Of a stretch of DNA of 64,000 nt, positions 23,400 to 36,500 are shown one piece after another; positions within the stretch are counted from its first letter, which is position 1, and the number at the start of each line of letters is the position of its first letter. The DNA is from Trema orientale. Lineage: Eukaryota; Streptophyta; Magnoliopsida; Rosales; Cannabaceae. The notes under the pieces are model-generated. The model ran no database searches, was not told the origin of the DNA, and worked only from the letters and a program-made list of their open reading frames with translations. The DNA lies in contig JXTC01000425.1 of assembly GCA_002914845.1 (NCBI GenBank), positions 97,500 through 161,499 of the forward strand, given 5' to 3'. A program made the translations under genes and the position numbers.

Positions 23400-26250
23400 T
23401 TGCTGATCATCCCAATAATCTCATATCGATTCAGATATCCTCACCAATAAAGATCTATAGATACCGAAAGTAATGTAATGACTAAGTAATCTTCTCCATT
23501 TATTAATTGAGATCAGTACAAGGCTTTAATACAATTCATAATACTTTGCATTAATAGAGAGACTAAACAACTATAATAAACTGCTATGATTGACTGATGT
23601 TATTATGACACGTGGCAAGACTCTCCAACAACCATAACAGCCTAATAGATTAGTTAACAAACTAATATCTTTCTAATTACTAACTATCCTTAACAGCCCC
23701 CTAATAATCAGAGTGGATAATGAATTAACTAAGAGTTTGCTTCGGAGTTCTAGAAATCTAGAACTAGATATAGCCTTGGCAAGAATGTCTATTGGTTGAT
23801 CTTTTGCTAATACATGACGAACTTCAATAGCATCTTGGAACTTTTTCTCTAACAAAGTACAAGTCCAATTCGATGTATTTGGTTTTGGCATGTTGAATTG
23901 GATTCGTAGAGTACAAGAGAACCATGCTAAGATTATCACACCAATGAGTGGTAATGAACAACTAGGAACCTGTAATTAAGCAAGTAAGGATTTTATCAAG
24001 TGATTTAAAAAACCAAATTAGCTAGACTTTTGTACTGGACCGTGAGACAATATATATTGCTTCTTAGAATGTTGATTATAGGTAAGATTAGTGCCCAAGA
24101 AGAGTGTCTGTCATCAGGATCGAATGCCCAATCAGTATCACAAAATCCTACCAGGATCAAAGAAGAATTTCTACTGAGTTGAAACCCATAGTCTAAGATA
24201 CCAGCTAGCTAGGTACCTAAGAATCCTTTAACAACCTACCAGTGTGACTCCAAAAGGTTCTGCGTAAATTGACAGACTCGATTGACACTATAGGCAATCT
24301 TTGGTCGAGCTATGGTGGCATATTGTAGTACTCCTACAATACTTCGATACAATTGGACATCTTTGACTACAGTACTCCTATAACCAGAAAGCTTTTGACC
24401 ACTGGTCATAGGGGTATTCATGTAAGTAAATAGTAACATGTAATTTATAAGGTTTCAAATGAATATAACAAATAATATGCAATATATAAGGTTATAAACG
24501 AATATAACAAACTTTATAATAAAACTTTAAGACAAATATAAAGTTACCAAAAGTTTGGTTCAAACTTCAACAGAATTTCAGTAGCACTTCAGAAATACTG
24601 TTACCGTCGAAGCCTGTGTAGGACACTGTGTCCTTAAAACTGATTCGCTCCCTCTACTAGAATACTTGAGGACTTTAGCTAGCGTCAGTTTCCCAGGATA
24701 GAACGACGAAGAGTAGCAGGGGAAGCACTGACACCTTCACTCTAAGAACTGGATAATTTTGAACTCCAACACATTAAGAGCCCTCGCTACGAAATTCCTA
24801 AACACTCGAAGAATTTCAGCTAGTAAACTCAAGAACACTCGAAAAAGTAGAGAAATTGAGAGAGGGCGGCAGAGAGAAATCAGAGAGGAAGCTACTGATT
24901 TTGGTGTATCGAATGAGAAAGAGGACGTCCCCTTTTATAGTTTCTGAAATGGGAGTTATGTACCTTATGTGTGTTAATAACCCATAATGGTCATAAAGCC
25001 TAATTCTTAGCTGTTACAACCTGCTAACCTAATATAGCTGTTCCAGCTACCAAAACATTCAAAACGTTTAAACAAAATGTCCAAATACATTTAACAAACG
25101 TCCAAAACGTTTGAAAAAAAATTCCAAAAAGTTTTTCCAAATTGATTCTAGCAGTTTCGGGCATTAAGCACATAGGTTACATCATTTGAAGAAGCAAAAC
25201 CGTCCAAAAATGAAAGAAAAAATTGTACTAGGCTATAACAAAAAGTTGGGCTTACTATGGTCCAAGTTTCGGCCTGGTATTCGTGTCCGCAAGTGCAGGC
25301 GCACACGAGCCCATGCAAATTCAGACCCAAATCCGAAGATTTGCACCCCCTCCTGCGCGCGTCTGAGAGAGCATCTATGGTAGTTATTCTTATAACCATC
25401 ACAAAACAAGGTTCTATATAAACTACTTACACCATGCATTTCCCACCAATGAGGGACTCTAACATTTTCCTTTCATTTTTCATTTCAATAGTACACTTTT
25501 GAGTAATAATTTCTCATTCATCCGTGCACCATTTTGAGCGTATGAATATACGAAATCGATGTCCTCGCGGAGGAGAACAAGAATTCACCAAGACTTTTTA
25601 TCAACAAGATGTAGGTCTCACTCAATTTTTATCTTCAAAATAGTTCTTGAAAATGGGGTTCTAATACACATAATTAGACTTTATAATGTACATGGACTTC
25701 CAAGCCCGAGACAAGCTCAATATATATTAACCCATTTTCCTACAATTCATATCTTTTGCATTGTGTATCTTGCTCGATTTAACAAGTTAGAAATATATTT
25801 TGCATAAGAGAGATGAAGACCATTGGGAGTTTTCTACATAATTATATTCTTAGGAAAATAATTGACTTCAAGTTTTCTCCAAGATCTTTAAGAGCAAAAG
25901 CAACATTTAGTTTAGCCGTGAGTTGTGCTCCTTTGTGTCACTTCCAGTGACAAAGATGTCATCCAACATATACGAAGAGTAAGAGATAAATAGAATGAGA
26001 TAAATAGAATGTTGAGGAGTGATTTTAATAAAGAGTGATTGATCAGACTTATTTGACACAACACCTAGAGAAAGTAAAGCTCCATGTAACTTTTCAAACC
26101 ATACTCTTGGAGCTTGTTTTAGGCCATAAGTGAAACATGTTGTGGATGTTGAAGATCCTCAAAGCCTTGTGGTTGAACCATAAACACTGCTTCCTTCAAA
26201 ATGCCAATTAGAAAAGCATTGTATGTCTAACTGTCGAATATGGACAAAGC
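23400..26250 (-). mobile_element. Copia element D, truncated and interrupted
   Basis: Minus-strand Copia remnant. Its 3' LTR ends at 23,695, next to a GGGGGC polypurine tract; the other LTR edge is uncertain. RNase H and connection segments lie at 23,695-24,438, including IVGVLQYATIARPKIAYSVN. Reverse-transcriptase segments resume at 25,745-26,250, including LDDIFVTGS in place of YVDD. Between the two pieces sits a 1.3-kb solo LTR. The gag/integrase half and the 5' LTR are missing. Confidence 0.75.
24439..25744 (-). mobile_element. Solo LTR nested in element D
   Basis: About 1.3 kb inserted inside the reverse-transcriptase/RNase H region of element D. The edges run TG...CA. On the minus strand there is a TATAAAAGG promoter-like box (plus-strand positions 24,932-24,939) and downstream U5-like sequence with a GGACACAGTGTCC near-palindrome, as expected for an LTR. 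No internal domain, primer-binding site or partner LTR is present. The target duplication is not clean, so the exact edges may be off by a few bases. Confidence 0.6.
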
Positions 26251-26703
26251 AATTGTAAGAATAACCCAAAACTATACTGTTATAATTACTCCCTTTCTCG
26301 TAGTCTTTTTTGTCATCTTCCCCTCTTCTCTTTTTCGTGATTTATGATTCATTCTATAATAAACTAGTGATCTCTTCTTTCCTCACCATTTTCATTGGAA
26401 AGTTAACTCTAGATATTTAAGCACTAATACAAGTGAACATTACATGTAATTTGCTCTTGAGATGCTTTGATCCATAGACATTTATTGATCAAATTGCTTT
26501 TAAATGTCTGTATTGATGATTGATGAAATTGCTCTTAATTTTGGATTGTAGAACATAAAATGAAATAAAAACCGATAATTTTCAACCTCAATGAGCTAGA
26601 TGCTTTTTAGATATACAGACCATTCTTGAGGTAGAGAACGACTCATTTGACCACAACACTGAAAATCATTTCCTCACCAATTTTGTGTTCGATTGGTCAA
26701 AAA
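26251..26703. other. Intergenic, no gene seen
   Basis: AT-rich sequence with no recognisable coding region or repeat end. Confidence 0.4.
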
Positions 26704-26819
26704 GTGCGCATTTAGTATAGGATTTAAATCGTAATTTATGAATCTGGAAACGGCTTTTATATAGAAAGTTATTTCTGGATTTGTAGAATAGGATTCGAAT
26801 CTTATACCAAACACGCCCT
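26704..26819. mobile_element. Short MITE, copy 2
   Basis: Same family as the element at 23,172. Shared words include TATAGAAAGTTATTTCTG and TTTGTAGAATAGGATTCG, and the terminal inverted repeats are GTGCGCATTTAGTATAGGAT and its degraded complement ending CCAAACACGCCC. Confidence 0.7.
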
Positions 26820-27712
26820 AAATGATTTGGATTTAAACGAATAGGACGACTTCTTAAATTAGCATTGTTGACTGCTTTCTTGGAATTGTGAATTGCTCTC
26901 GAATGATTTGTGTTATTTTTATTTTGGTCTTTTGGATTATTATAAATAAAGTTTGGATATTGCTTTTGTAACTTGGTAGAGGTAACAGCTGATAGATTTA
27001 AGTCTGTTATATATGACCATTATATAAATTTATATTAGTAGCTAGGTCTATTTGGTGTAAAAACAATACCCCTTGATTAAACTCGACATAAACTAACCCA
27101 AAATTATTCATTACTTGACATACTTTGAGGCACAATTAATTGCATTACTGTGCTTCTTTTTATTCATTACTCTTCTTACAATTAATGGCATACATTTGTT
27201 TAGGATTTTAGAGCTTCGTAACATATAATTAAAACGATGAAATAAAGATGTGATCGATATAGCCTGAGAAGTGAAAAAATGCCCCAGAAGAGAAAAAATG
27301 AAAAAAAAAAAAATGGTTAATTCATGTAGAAATAAAAATCATTTAATATTTGCTCATAAAAATTTCATTTAAATTTTGAAATAAAGATGCCATTTCCGGA
27401 ATGAAAAAAATAGGAATTTGTAGTTAAACTTTTCTTTTCTTTGCTTTTTTAGTAGGAAAATTAGTACTAGGGAGTATTTTGGCAACTGCCAGCTTTCTCA
27501 ATATCTGAAAAACGACAAATTTGAAGTTTTAAGTTTTAGCCTTATTCGCGTAAATACTCTTTTTGTTTTGTTTAGAATTTGCTTTTGTTCTTATCACTCT
27601 TTCGTTTTAATTTCTATCTTCTCCATGCACAACTTTTGAGGAGGCCTAGGCTGCACAATAGAGCACAAGATGAACTAGTTATATTCTAGCAAAATAATTA
27701 TACCAATATATA
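26820..27712. other. Intergenic, no gene seen
   Basis: AT-rich, no supported gene or RNA. Confidence 0.4.
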
Positions 27713-27932
27713 TGGCACCAATTGATTTTTTTTTTTTACCTATTTATATATTTTATTTTACCTGATTAAAATTTATCAAGTACGTTTTTTCATAATAAAA
27801 TATAAATAAAAAATATATTTTTATTTTTATTTTTTTTAACTGCTTAAATTACATTAGTTGTTAAATAATAATTCAATAGCTAGAAAAAAATATTTATAAA
27901 TAGATTAAAAAAAGACCTACTAGATTATGACC
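27713..27932. mobile_element. MITE of the 27.7-28.2 kb pair, copy 1
   Basis: Left end GGCACCAATTGATTTTTTT; right end AGACCTACTAGATTATGACC, roughly complementary. Followed within about 25 bp by a second element with the same ends. Confidence 0.55.
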
Positions 27933-27954
27933 TTATATATATAATATACATATA

Positions 27955-28193
27955 GGTTGCCAATCTAGTAGGTAATTTTCTTTTTAGGGTAGGTATTTTT
28001 TTTTAGCTGTTGGATCATCATCTAATGGTAATTCAACGGCTATAATGAAGTGCATAAAAAGACATGCATCATTAATGCTCTTTCTCTCTCTTACTTTTTA
28101 CAATAAAAAAATATGCATGCTAAATTTTTATTAGCCAAATTGATATCTATGCATAGGTTAAAAAAAAAAAAAATACCTACTGGATTGGTGCTC
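27955..28193. mobile_element. MITE of the 27.7-28.2 kb pair, copy 2
   Basis: Left end GGTTGCCAATCTAGTAGGTA and right end TACCTACTGGATTGGTGCTC form a terminal inverted repeat with few mismatches. The interior contains CTGTTGGATCATCATCTAAT. Non-coding. Confidence 0.7.
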
Positions 28194-28394
28194 ATATATA
28201 TATAACTTGACAAGCAAATCTATAAAAAATCATGGGTATCCATGAGATATAATTGTATTATTGAGTGATTATAATCAACAAATTACGTTACATGTAAATA
28301 TTTAAAGTGAAATTATAATCAGCTAGTAACAAACTGACACATCATATAGTGTTGAACCTCTATATACTATTCTAACTTGACTAATGTGATTCTT

Positions 28395-29112
28395 TTTTTT
28401 TTTTTTTGTTAATAATAACGGACTCCTCAGAATATATTACTCAAAGCAAATGCTTTAGGATACAAAGTAAGCACAAGGATTACATTTCAAACTCCTCAAA
28501 CAAGGAGACGAAAAATAGATCACAAATACAACAAGAACAAGAAATGTGGGTTATCATAAGTCTCCTAGAGAAACAAATAACAAGGACCAACATGCCATAG
28601 TTTTCACCACCTGCTCCTGCTGCATGCTTGGTGGGCTAAACTCTAAAGTGCCAACACCAATTTAGATCCATGCCCAAAGAAAAAGAAAAACACGTCCACT
28701 AACAAAACTAAATCAGAGAGAGATCTCCAATTTAAGATCGGTGAACAAACTTAAGATCTGCACAAAAGGTAGTACTACGTCCAGATCTAGATATGAGATT
28801 ATTAAACAAAACTAAAAAACTGAAAAAGAAACAGAAAATAAAAGGAAGTAACATGTTGGCGGAGGAGGAAGAGGAAGAAGGTGGGGAGGGGAGGCCAAAG
28901 AGGAGGAAGGAAAGGCCCCTTCTCCAACCTCTATGAAAAGCCGCACTGGCACTCTTTGTTGAGAGGAGATGCTGATGGAAAGTAGGGGGTAGGCCGTTGG
29001 CTGGTGGAGGAAAACTCTACTTTGGATCTGCTACAGTTGAGAGGAGAGGGAGCACTAAGAGAAAAAGTTCCCGGTGATCTACTAATTATGACTTCGTACC
29101 GTAACGTTCACG
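28395..29112 (-). mobile_element. LINE-type retroinsertion with poly(A) and 17-bp target duplication
   Basis: The insertion starts on the plus strand with a long poly-T (a poly(A) tail on the minus strand). It is flanked by the same 17 bases, TGACTAATGTGATTCTT, at 28,378-28,394 and 29,113-29,129. The segment next to the tail reads TTTGCTTTGAGTAATATATT on the minus strand, resembling plant L1-type 3' UTRs. The far end is GC-richer and pyrimidine-rich on the minus strand, like a LINE 5' UTR. No reverse-transcriptase frame remains, so this is either an internally deleted LINE or a non-autonomous retroelement moved by L1 machinery. Confidence 0.75.
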
Positions 29113-29394
29113 TGACTAATGTGATTCTTACTTCTTAAACAAGACAAGATACGTCAGTAAGAACTAAATAAGATTAATGATAATGAAAAAGTATGTAGTT
29201 AAATGTCGATCTAAGGAATGCTAAATACACTTTCTTTCTCATTCTTTTTTATACTCTCCAATCTCATAGTCTAACACCTGGATTCTATTATTCAGTTTAA
29301 TATTTTAATAATACAATAAACCATAGTAGAATCCACGTGTCAAACAGTAAGATTGAGAGAGTGCAAAAAAGAGTATAAAAGAGAATGCTACTAG

Positions 29395-29755
29395 TATTAA
29401 TAACCAACCAATATTATTGGCGACACATATGAAATTATTGGCGACAATTGATAAATGATAAGTGACGATTTATGATATTTATTCTATTTTTATTCTTATT
29501 CTTAAATAAGACAGAATCCGGTGCTAAGAACTAAATAAGGTCAATAATTATGAAAAGGTTAGAAGTTAAATATGAATATTGTCTCCTCTTCAAGAAAAAA
29601 ACGTGACAAAAGGTTATTTTCTTTTAGTGACCGCCTCCACATTAATAACCAACCAATATTATTAGCAACACATATGAATTTATTAGCGAAAATTGATAAA
29701 TGATAAATGATAAGTGATGATTTCTAATATTTATTCTATTTTTATTCTTCTGTCT
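29395..29755. repeat. Direct duplication (about 100 bp, two diverged copies)
   Basis: TAACCAACCAATATTATTGG... at about 29,400 and TAACCAACCAATATTATTAG... at about 29,646. Both are followed by CACATATGAA, then GATAAATGATAAGTGA and finally ATATTTATTCTATTTTTATT. The upstream neighbours (AAGAACTAAATAAG, 29,159 and 29,526) are also repeated, so the original duplicated unit was probably larger. Confidence 0.8.
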
Positions 29756-30573
29756 TACTGGTTAATTCAATTATTGATAAGTCATGTGGTGGAAGATCAT
29801 TGAATTCTATCGCAACAAATTAAAAGTATATATATTCATGTTGATACGGTATTTGAGCATGAAATTGATATAGACGTAAATATTTCATACATTACAAATA
29901 TTCATCTCATCCATATATATATATATATATATAGATATATATTTGCACAGATTCATCCCACATTCTTGTTAGGAACGTTCTTTTTTACGCGCTCTCTTTT
30001 GACAAGTAGATTTCCACAATAATTCTTAAGATGCCTAATAGAATTCAAAGTGTTAAACGGTGAGATAGATTAGTGTTAAAAAAGAGTTGGAAAAACATAT
30101 TAGCACCGTCTTCCATATCATCACGTTGAAAGAAAACAAATTTAATGAATCAAATAAAAAAAAAGGTGGGGGAAAATGAAAAAATAAGAAGAAAATGGCG
30201 GTTTTAGAAGCCGCGATGAGAAGAAGGCATGTGCGAAGGCCACGTGTCAAAAGAAAGAGAGACCGTTCCAGTATTCCACACGGTTGACCGACTTAAGTCT
30301 CCACTGCACTTTTTTAGGCGCACACAACACAACACAATACAACTCTCCTCACTGGCCAGTGGCGACCCCATCCCTTTTTCTCTCTGTTTCTCCCTCTCTC
30401 TCTCTCTAATATCATCATACGTATATATCGCTTCTGTTAATCGATTCAGCTTCTTCTTCTTTTTTCTCATTTTTATTCCTCTTAGAAGAGAGAAAACAGA
30501 GAGAAAACAGAGCGAGAGAGAGAATTGAATTAGTTTGAATTAGGGCTGAATTTGGGAAGAAGAAGGCATCAGA
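29756..30573 (+). promoter_or_regulatory. FLC-like gene promoter and 5' leader region
   Basis: The 800 bp before the FLC-like start. It includes an ABRE-type G-box (CCACGTGTC, core at 30,241-30,246), a W-box-like TTGACC near 30,283, a (CT)n tract at about 30,378-30,408 and a purine-rich AGAGAGAAAACAGAG leader just before the ATG. These are motif-level observations; no transcription start is proven. Confidence 0.45.
30241..30246. promoter_or_regulatory. G-box/ABRE upstream of the FLC-like gene
   Basis: CACGTG in the context CCACGTGTC, about 330 bp before the start codon. The SEP3 promoter has two G-boxes at a comparable distance. Confidence 0.4.
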
Positions 30574-33500
30574 ATGGGGAGGAAGAAGGTGGAGCTGAAG
30601 CGAATCGAGGACAAGAGCAGTCGCCAAGTGACCTTCTCCAAACGCCGCAATGGACTCATCAAAAAGGCTCGCGAGCTCTCTGTTCTCTGCGACATCGATG
30701 TCGCTCTCATCATCTTCTCCAGCCGCGGCCGCCTCTACGAGTTCGCCAACGGAACCGAGTACGTCTCTCTCTCTCTCTCTCTCTATTCAATCTTCTCTCT
30801 GTTTGGCTCATCGAATAATGCCTCTAATTTCGTACAATCATATCGTCTCAAACAAATTTCTTCCATTCAATTCATGTACGCCTTTTCCTTTTCCTCCGTT
30901 TTCTCGGAAAATCGCTTTCGATTCGGATTTTTCTTTGAATTTTCCATTAAGGCCTTTTTTTTTTTTTTTTGGGGCTAAGCTTTAGGACTGATTTTGTAGC
31001 TTAGGACTGATTTTGTAGTAGTGCGATCGGTCCCCGTGCTACATACCTTTTTGGAATTTTTAAATTAATTGATTTGTTATTCTTTTCAATATTTTACGTA
31101 ATTTTCTAGGTATCCAATGAGTGTCAGAAGTCATCGTCTTTGTTATAATTTTATTTATGCTTCTCGTGCGCTTTTCTTTCTATAAGTAGATATTTCTAGT
31201 CCTTCTTACTTTACCATTTCAGTCCATCCACTTTTTAATGTTTTCCAACGCGCTTTTTATTTTTTATTTTTAATTTTGTATTTCTTTTTGTGCAACACAT
31301 GTGTGTTTTTACATCTTGTGTAACTGCATATTGATATTATACACTGGACAAAGGAATTTTCTTTCAATTGTTAATTTAATATTTCATGTATATTTCCTTT
31401 AGCTTTGATTAAATGTCGTTCTCCTTTTTTTTTTTTTTGGGTTTTATTTTTTTTTTCTCTTCCAATTTTAAAAGCAACGTCATATCGTGTCTTCAACATA
31501 AAACAAGTCAACACGTGTCTGCTGCTCTGTCGATTAGTTCATCTTAGTATAATTTTTCTTATTAACTATTCTTAACAACACGCACGAATAATATTACACA
31601 CGAGCCTTGAGAATTAGTTACTTTTACTTGGTAAATTGGTAGCGGACTAAGACACATGCATTTCAATATTACAATTTCATCGTTATGGTTAGGTGGCATG
31701 TTAAATAGGATTAGTAAGACGCGGTTGTGTAATATAGGTCCGTTAAAATCTATCTAACCGGGCCCTCTTTAATATTGTCTGTTCATAACTCTAGTTCGCA
31801 TAAAATGATGGGATAATAACAAAATTATTCATGAAATGCTTAATATATACTTGGTTTTTATAAATAACAAAATTATCCATTGTTGTATTAACAAGTTATT
31901 ACAGATTTTACCTTTCTATCTAACTTGATCAAAATTGAGGTACAAAAAGATAAAATTGATATCCTCTAAACTTGTAACTAAATACATACCACTAAAAAGA
32001 TAAATAGTGGTGGATGAAAGACAAAAATGAGTAAAAATAAGATTATCTAGTGAATTAAAAATCTTAATATGTATATATATATATATGGGTTTGGTTTAAA
32101 TGGTTACAACAATATTTACCCATGGATGGTTATAATAGTTTAAGCCGTTAGATCTAATATCCTACGGTGGTGATTAGTTTGGTGGTTGGCCAAAAAAATT
32201 TAATGCTATTTATTACCATCAAAAAAATTTAATGCTATCACTACTTTTTTTAGTATCCATTCATGGTCACAAAAAAATTGTAACCATTGAGAAGTCCTCC
32301 ATATATATATATATATAAATATGAGATATTTAATTTTTAGCTATGTTAATTATGTTTAGATCAGGGTATCTTGGTTATTTATAAATTAGTAATTCTTACT
32401 TAATTTTGACCAAATTCGTATAGGTTAATATGAGGGAGTATTTTTGTTATTTATGAAAATTGAAGAATATATTGAACATTTCGTTAGAATCCATGCCCTA
32501 AAATGATACATGATACAAACTAGCAATCCTCTTACTTGAAACATGTAAAATACATAATACATACAAATATACATGACATTAAGCGAATTATATTCAAAAC
32601 AACATATTATACAAGGTAATTGTAGAAAAAAAAAATTGAAAATAAACGTGGAGTATTAGATGTTCATAATAAGAGTTCTTTGAGATCTCTTCTAAAAGAA
32701 TTATACTATATCAAATTTAATGTGTCTAGCATAGAAAGAGTTAGATTTCCAGAAAGCAATAGTCTCCATATGAATCTCTTCTCGACCAGGCTGGATCGAG
32801 CTACTCCTTGGGATGGGAATGGCCTAGCCCAAGATTCCCGGAAAGCAATGTCTCTGTGTGAATCTTTTCCCGACCAGGCCGAGCCGAATCGAGCAACTCC
32901 TTGGGATGGGAATGGCCTAGTCCACATGCATCATTTGATGAAAGTACTCCAGTCTAGTCGCCTATTTGAAATGGCTTGTCAACCCTGCTTTTCCTTCCTC
33001 AAAACAATGCTCCTCACCAAAATCCCTTCCTTTGGTTTGGGCTAGACAACGAGTTCTTCGCTCTAGGACCCCACCCCATCAAGAGCAAGATGCCGGCCGA
33101 ATTGGAGCTGGGAGCCAACCTATACTTTTTTCTAGGGGCTTGCCTTGCCCCAACATCTAAATAAAAGGTGGTTGCCGAAAAGGAACCGGCCCAACCTCTT
33201 TGAGAAAGCTTTTCTTGGTAGACGCTGCCTATTCACTCAGACAATGCTCTGAACACGAAAATGTGTAGTTCTGCCCCCTTCTCCCATATCCTGAGTCACA
33301 GGCAACGCCTCGGAAAGCACGGACGAGCCACATACAGGGGAACTTGCACGTGTGGTTCAAGTAGAGTATTTGCTATGGTAAATGTTAGGCAACGTGCAAA
33401 CTACTACTTTTCAAGGTCTAGAAAAAGCTAATGGACACAATTAGGAAGATGTAAAATTAGCGATAGAAAGAAGGTCTAGAAAGAGGAAGGAATATAACAA

Positions 33501-36500
33501 AAGCAAATTGGAAAAGTCGAGAAGATATTGCATTGTTATAGGTGAATTGTTTGCTCGTAAAGTAAAGTGGAAAGTTTGCATGTAGGAACCAAATTTTTTT
33601 TATGTTGGTATAGTTACCATTTGATGGAATTTTGATTCTTTTTCGATTTGGGTATTTCAAACAATGAAAGAGAATATTTTTTGCTTGATAGTTGAAATCT
33701 GGTGTAGAATTAGAGAGTGGACGGTAAAATTGCTCTCTCACATGCAACAATGCCACAAAGTTGGATGAAATAGTCAGTCACTAAAATGAATGTTATTGGA
33801 TGAAAATAACGTCAATCACTATTTTCATATTAGTACGAAAATGAATGTTATTGCTTCATATGAATGTTATTGGATGAAAATAGTCAGCCTCATTTCATAC
33901 CACTGCACAAAGTTGGATGAAAATAGTCGGTCACAATGGAGTGGTGTTTACTAAGATACCTCTTATTCAAGAGGTCATGAGTTCAAAACCTGGGGACCTC
34001 ACTGTGGGGAATGAGAGTACCCAAAGCCAAACCCAATGGAAATGAGAGTACGATTGGACAAATAGCAGGCGGACCCACTGCTTTGAGAAAGATGTTCTTC
34101 CAACAAGTCTAACTCTCTCCCAACTATGTCAGTACTCGATTATAACATACAAAACTGAACTACCTCTAACGAGTCTCTAAGCACCATTTATAACCCTCCC
34201 ACTCTACTCGCTAACCAATATTACAAACAACTAACTATCCATTACTCAATAACAACTGGCCCTAACTAACTAATAAACTACAACTTATTAACCTCCAATA
34301 TTCACAACCAGCAATTAGAGACTTATCAATAACCAACCATATAAGATAGGCTTACTAGAAATCTTATTTATCCTTTACAATTGTTAATTAGTACTGAAGT
34401 AATGTTGAAAGCCTAATAGGCATATATTATATGGTAAAGCATTCATAAGGCTAAAAGTCTAGAAAAAGTAAGAGAAAGCAGAGAACAATATCAAAGTAAA
34501 AAATAATTAAATAAGTGCACAAAATAGAAAATTTTGAAAAAAAAAAAGATAATACATATATATCAATTACAGTAAGCAAATGAATCACTAGCAAGGTGCC
34601 ACCAAAAGTTGCCTTCAGACTTCAGAATCTATCAATTTTCTCATTCTCTTTCATTTAAGACGAAACAAATGTATTAAGCTTGTAATTTATAGTTGCGTGA
34701 TTGCCCCACTCAAATGACAAAAGATTTCGAGCCTGACAAAATTGTGAAGATTGTGTACGAAAATGAGTTCTTTTCTAATTAGCTAGAATGTACATCCCAA
34801 TTAGGATAGGACATTATACAGTCTCGCACTTGTTTTGAATTACTGACATGTAAATTGCAACTTCATTACTCAAGTAATCCAAGTCTATATCACTATATTT
34901 CTCGAAAAAAAATTTAAAAAATGACCTTGAAAGAATATTCTACCAACTATTAAAAGATATCATAATTTTGGATCCTTTAATTAGCTTATCTAGATATACA
35001 TTTCTAAGGACACTCCTTGGGGTAGCTAAAGTGGTAGAATGGGTGTGTGTGTATAAATGGTCTAAGGTTTAAGTCCCTTTAAATATGTTGTAAAATATAT
35101 TAGGTATCTAAGGACCAAATTCCTGAAAGTGCAACATTGTATTAAGCTTATCGAAAGCAATTAGAAAATAACCATCTAAGTGAGGCATATGATGAGTTTT
35201 ATTTAATCATCCAAGGAGAAAAAGTGATGTGATGACACAGTTAATCTCTTAGATTAGAGATTAATTACACTAAGAGATTAATTACACCATACAAAGAACA
35301 CAAGGAAAACAATAAAGGAATATTAAGAATTATCATGGTTCAGTTTTAATAATTAAAGTCTACGTCCACGTGAAACTACTTTATAAAACTTTTATTATGA
35401 ATAAAAATAATTACACCATATTTCTCACATTATAGTAAAGTCTCTCTCTCCAAGGTCCCTAACAATATCCGTATTTATTTTTCCCTTTATTTGTCACCAG
35501 CAGTTGCCCCTTGATATTGTATTTATAATACAATCCATCATAATAGTTCTTGACCTTTTTTCACGTTCAGCTCCTAAGATAGAATTGGGTAACTAATACT
35601 TAGTTTTCTGATTCAATTGTAGACCCTAGTTTCCTATTTTGATAACCCTCAAGTAGCCACCCATGAGTGAACTAATCTCTCTAATTATGAATTAATAATA
35701 TACCCTAACTTCCTTACTTTAATTTACAATCAAAATACGTAACAATTTTCCATCTTGGATATTAATTAAAACCTTATTCATAGCACTTTGTGGTAGTTTC
35801 CAATCTGCCACCTCCTAGTGCTTGGTTGCTATGACTTGAACCAAGTTCAAGCAATACTTGAACTTTGTTACTGAAAGAGTTTTGCTTAACATGTCTATTG
35901 GATTATCTTCTATAGAAATTTTCTCTATGTTGACCACTTTCATCGTGATGATGTTTCGAATGAAATGAAGACGAACATCAATGTGCTTAGTCCGTTCATG
36001 ATAAACCTGATCGTTGGACAGATGAATGGCACTTTGATTATCACACACACACATTCATCGTTTGTTGCTCACAACCTAGTTCATTAACTAATCCCTACAA
36101 CTATATTGCCTCCTTTATAGCTTCTGTACAAGCTATATACTCCGCTTCTGTCGTAGACAAGACATGTTAGGGAAATAACCTCTCTAGTAGGCAAGCAAAA
36201 TTGCGAAAGCGATAAAATAAAGAGAGATAAGAAGACACAATTTACGTGGTTCACTAATTTGGCTACGTCCACGGGACTACTGTAGATCTTTCACTATAGG
36301 GAGAAAATTTATATTGTGTTTATAACACTCAACTCACAACCCTAACCCCAATTATTCCCAAGAATTTTTCTCATAAAATTTCTCTCAAAATCTTTTTCTG
36401 AAAGCTCTCTTTCTTTCACTCTCAGTTTTGAGATTTTATCTCTTTATGTTGGGATAATATTGATGAAAGAGAGAGGCTCTATTTATAGAGCCAAATCCCC

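Larger units (their letters stand above)
33376..35224. other. FLC-like intron 1 sequence between insertions
   Basis: AT-rich. It contains two tRNA-like promoter pairs that could be SINE heads, listed separately, and repeated words around ATGAATGTTATTGGATGAAAA (about 33,786-33,880). No gene. Confidence 0.4.

Noticed and set aside
30574-30978. A 134-aa open frame beginning with the FLC-like MADS domain
   Set aside because: The part after 30,758 is intron 1 (CT repeat and poly-F/S residues). Downstream exons 2-7 complete an FLC-type protein.
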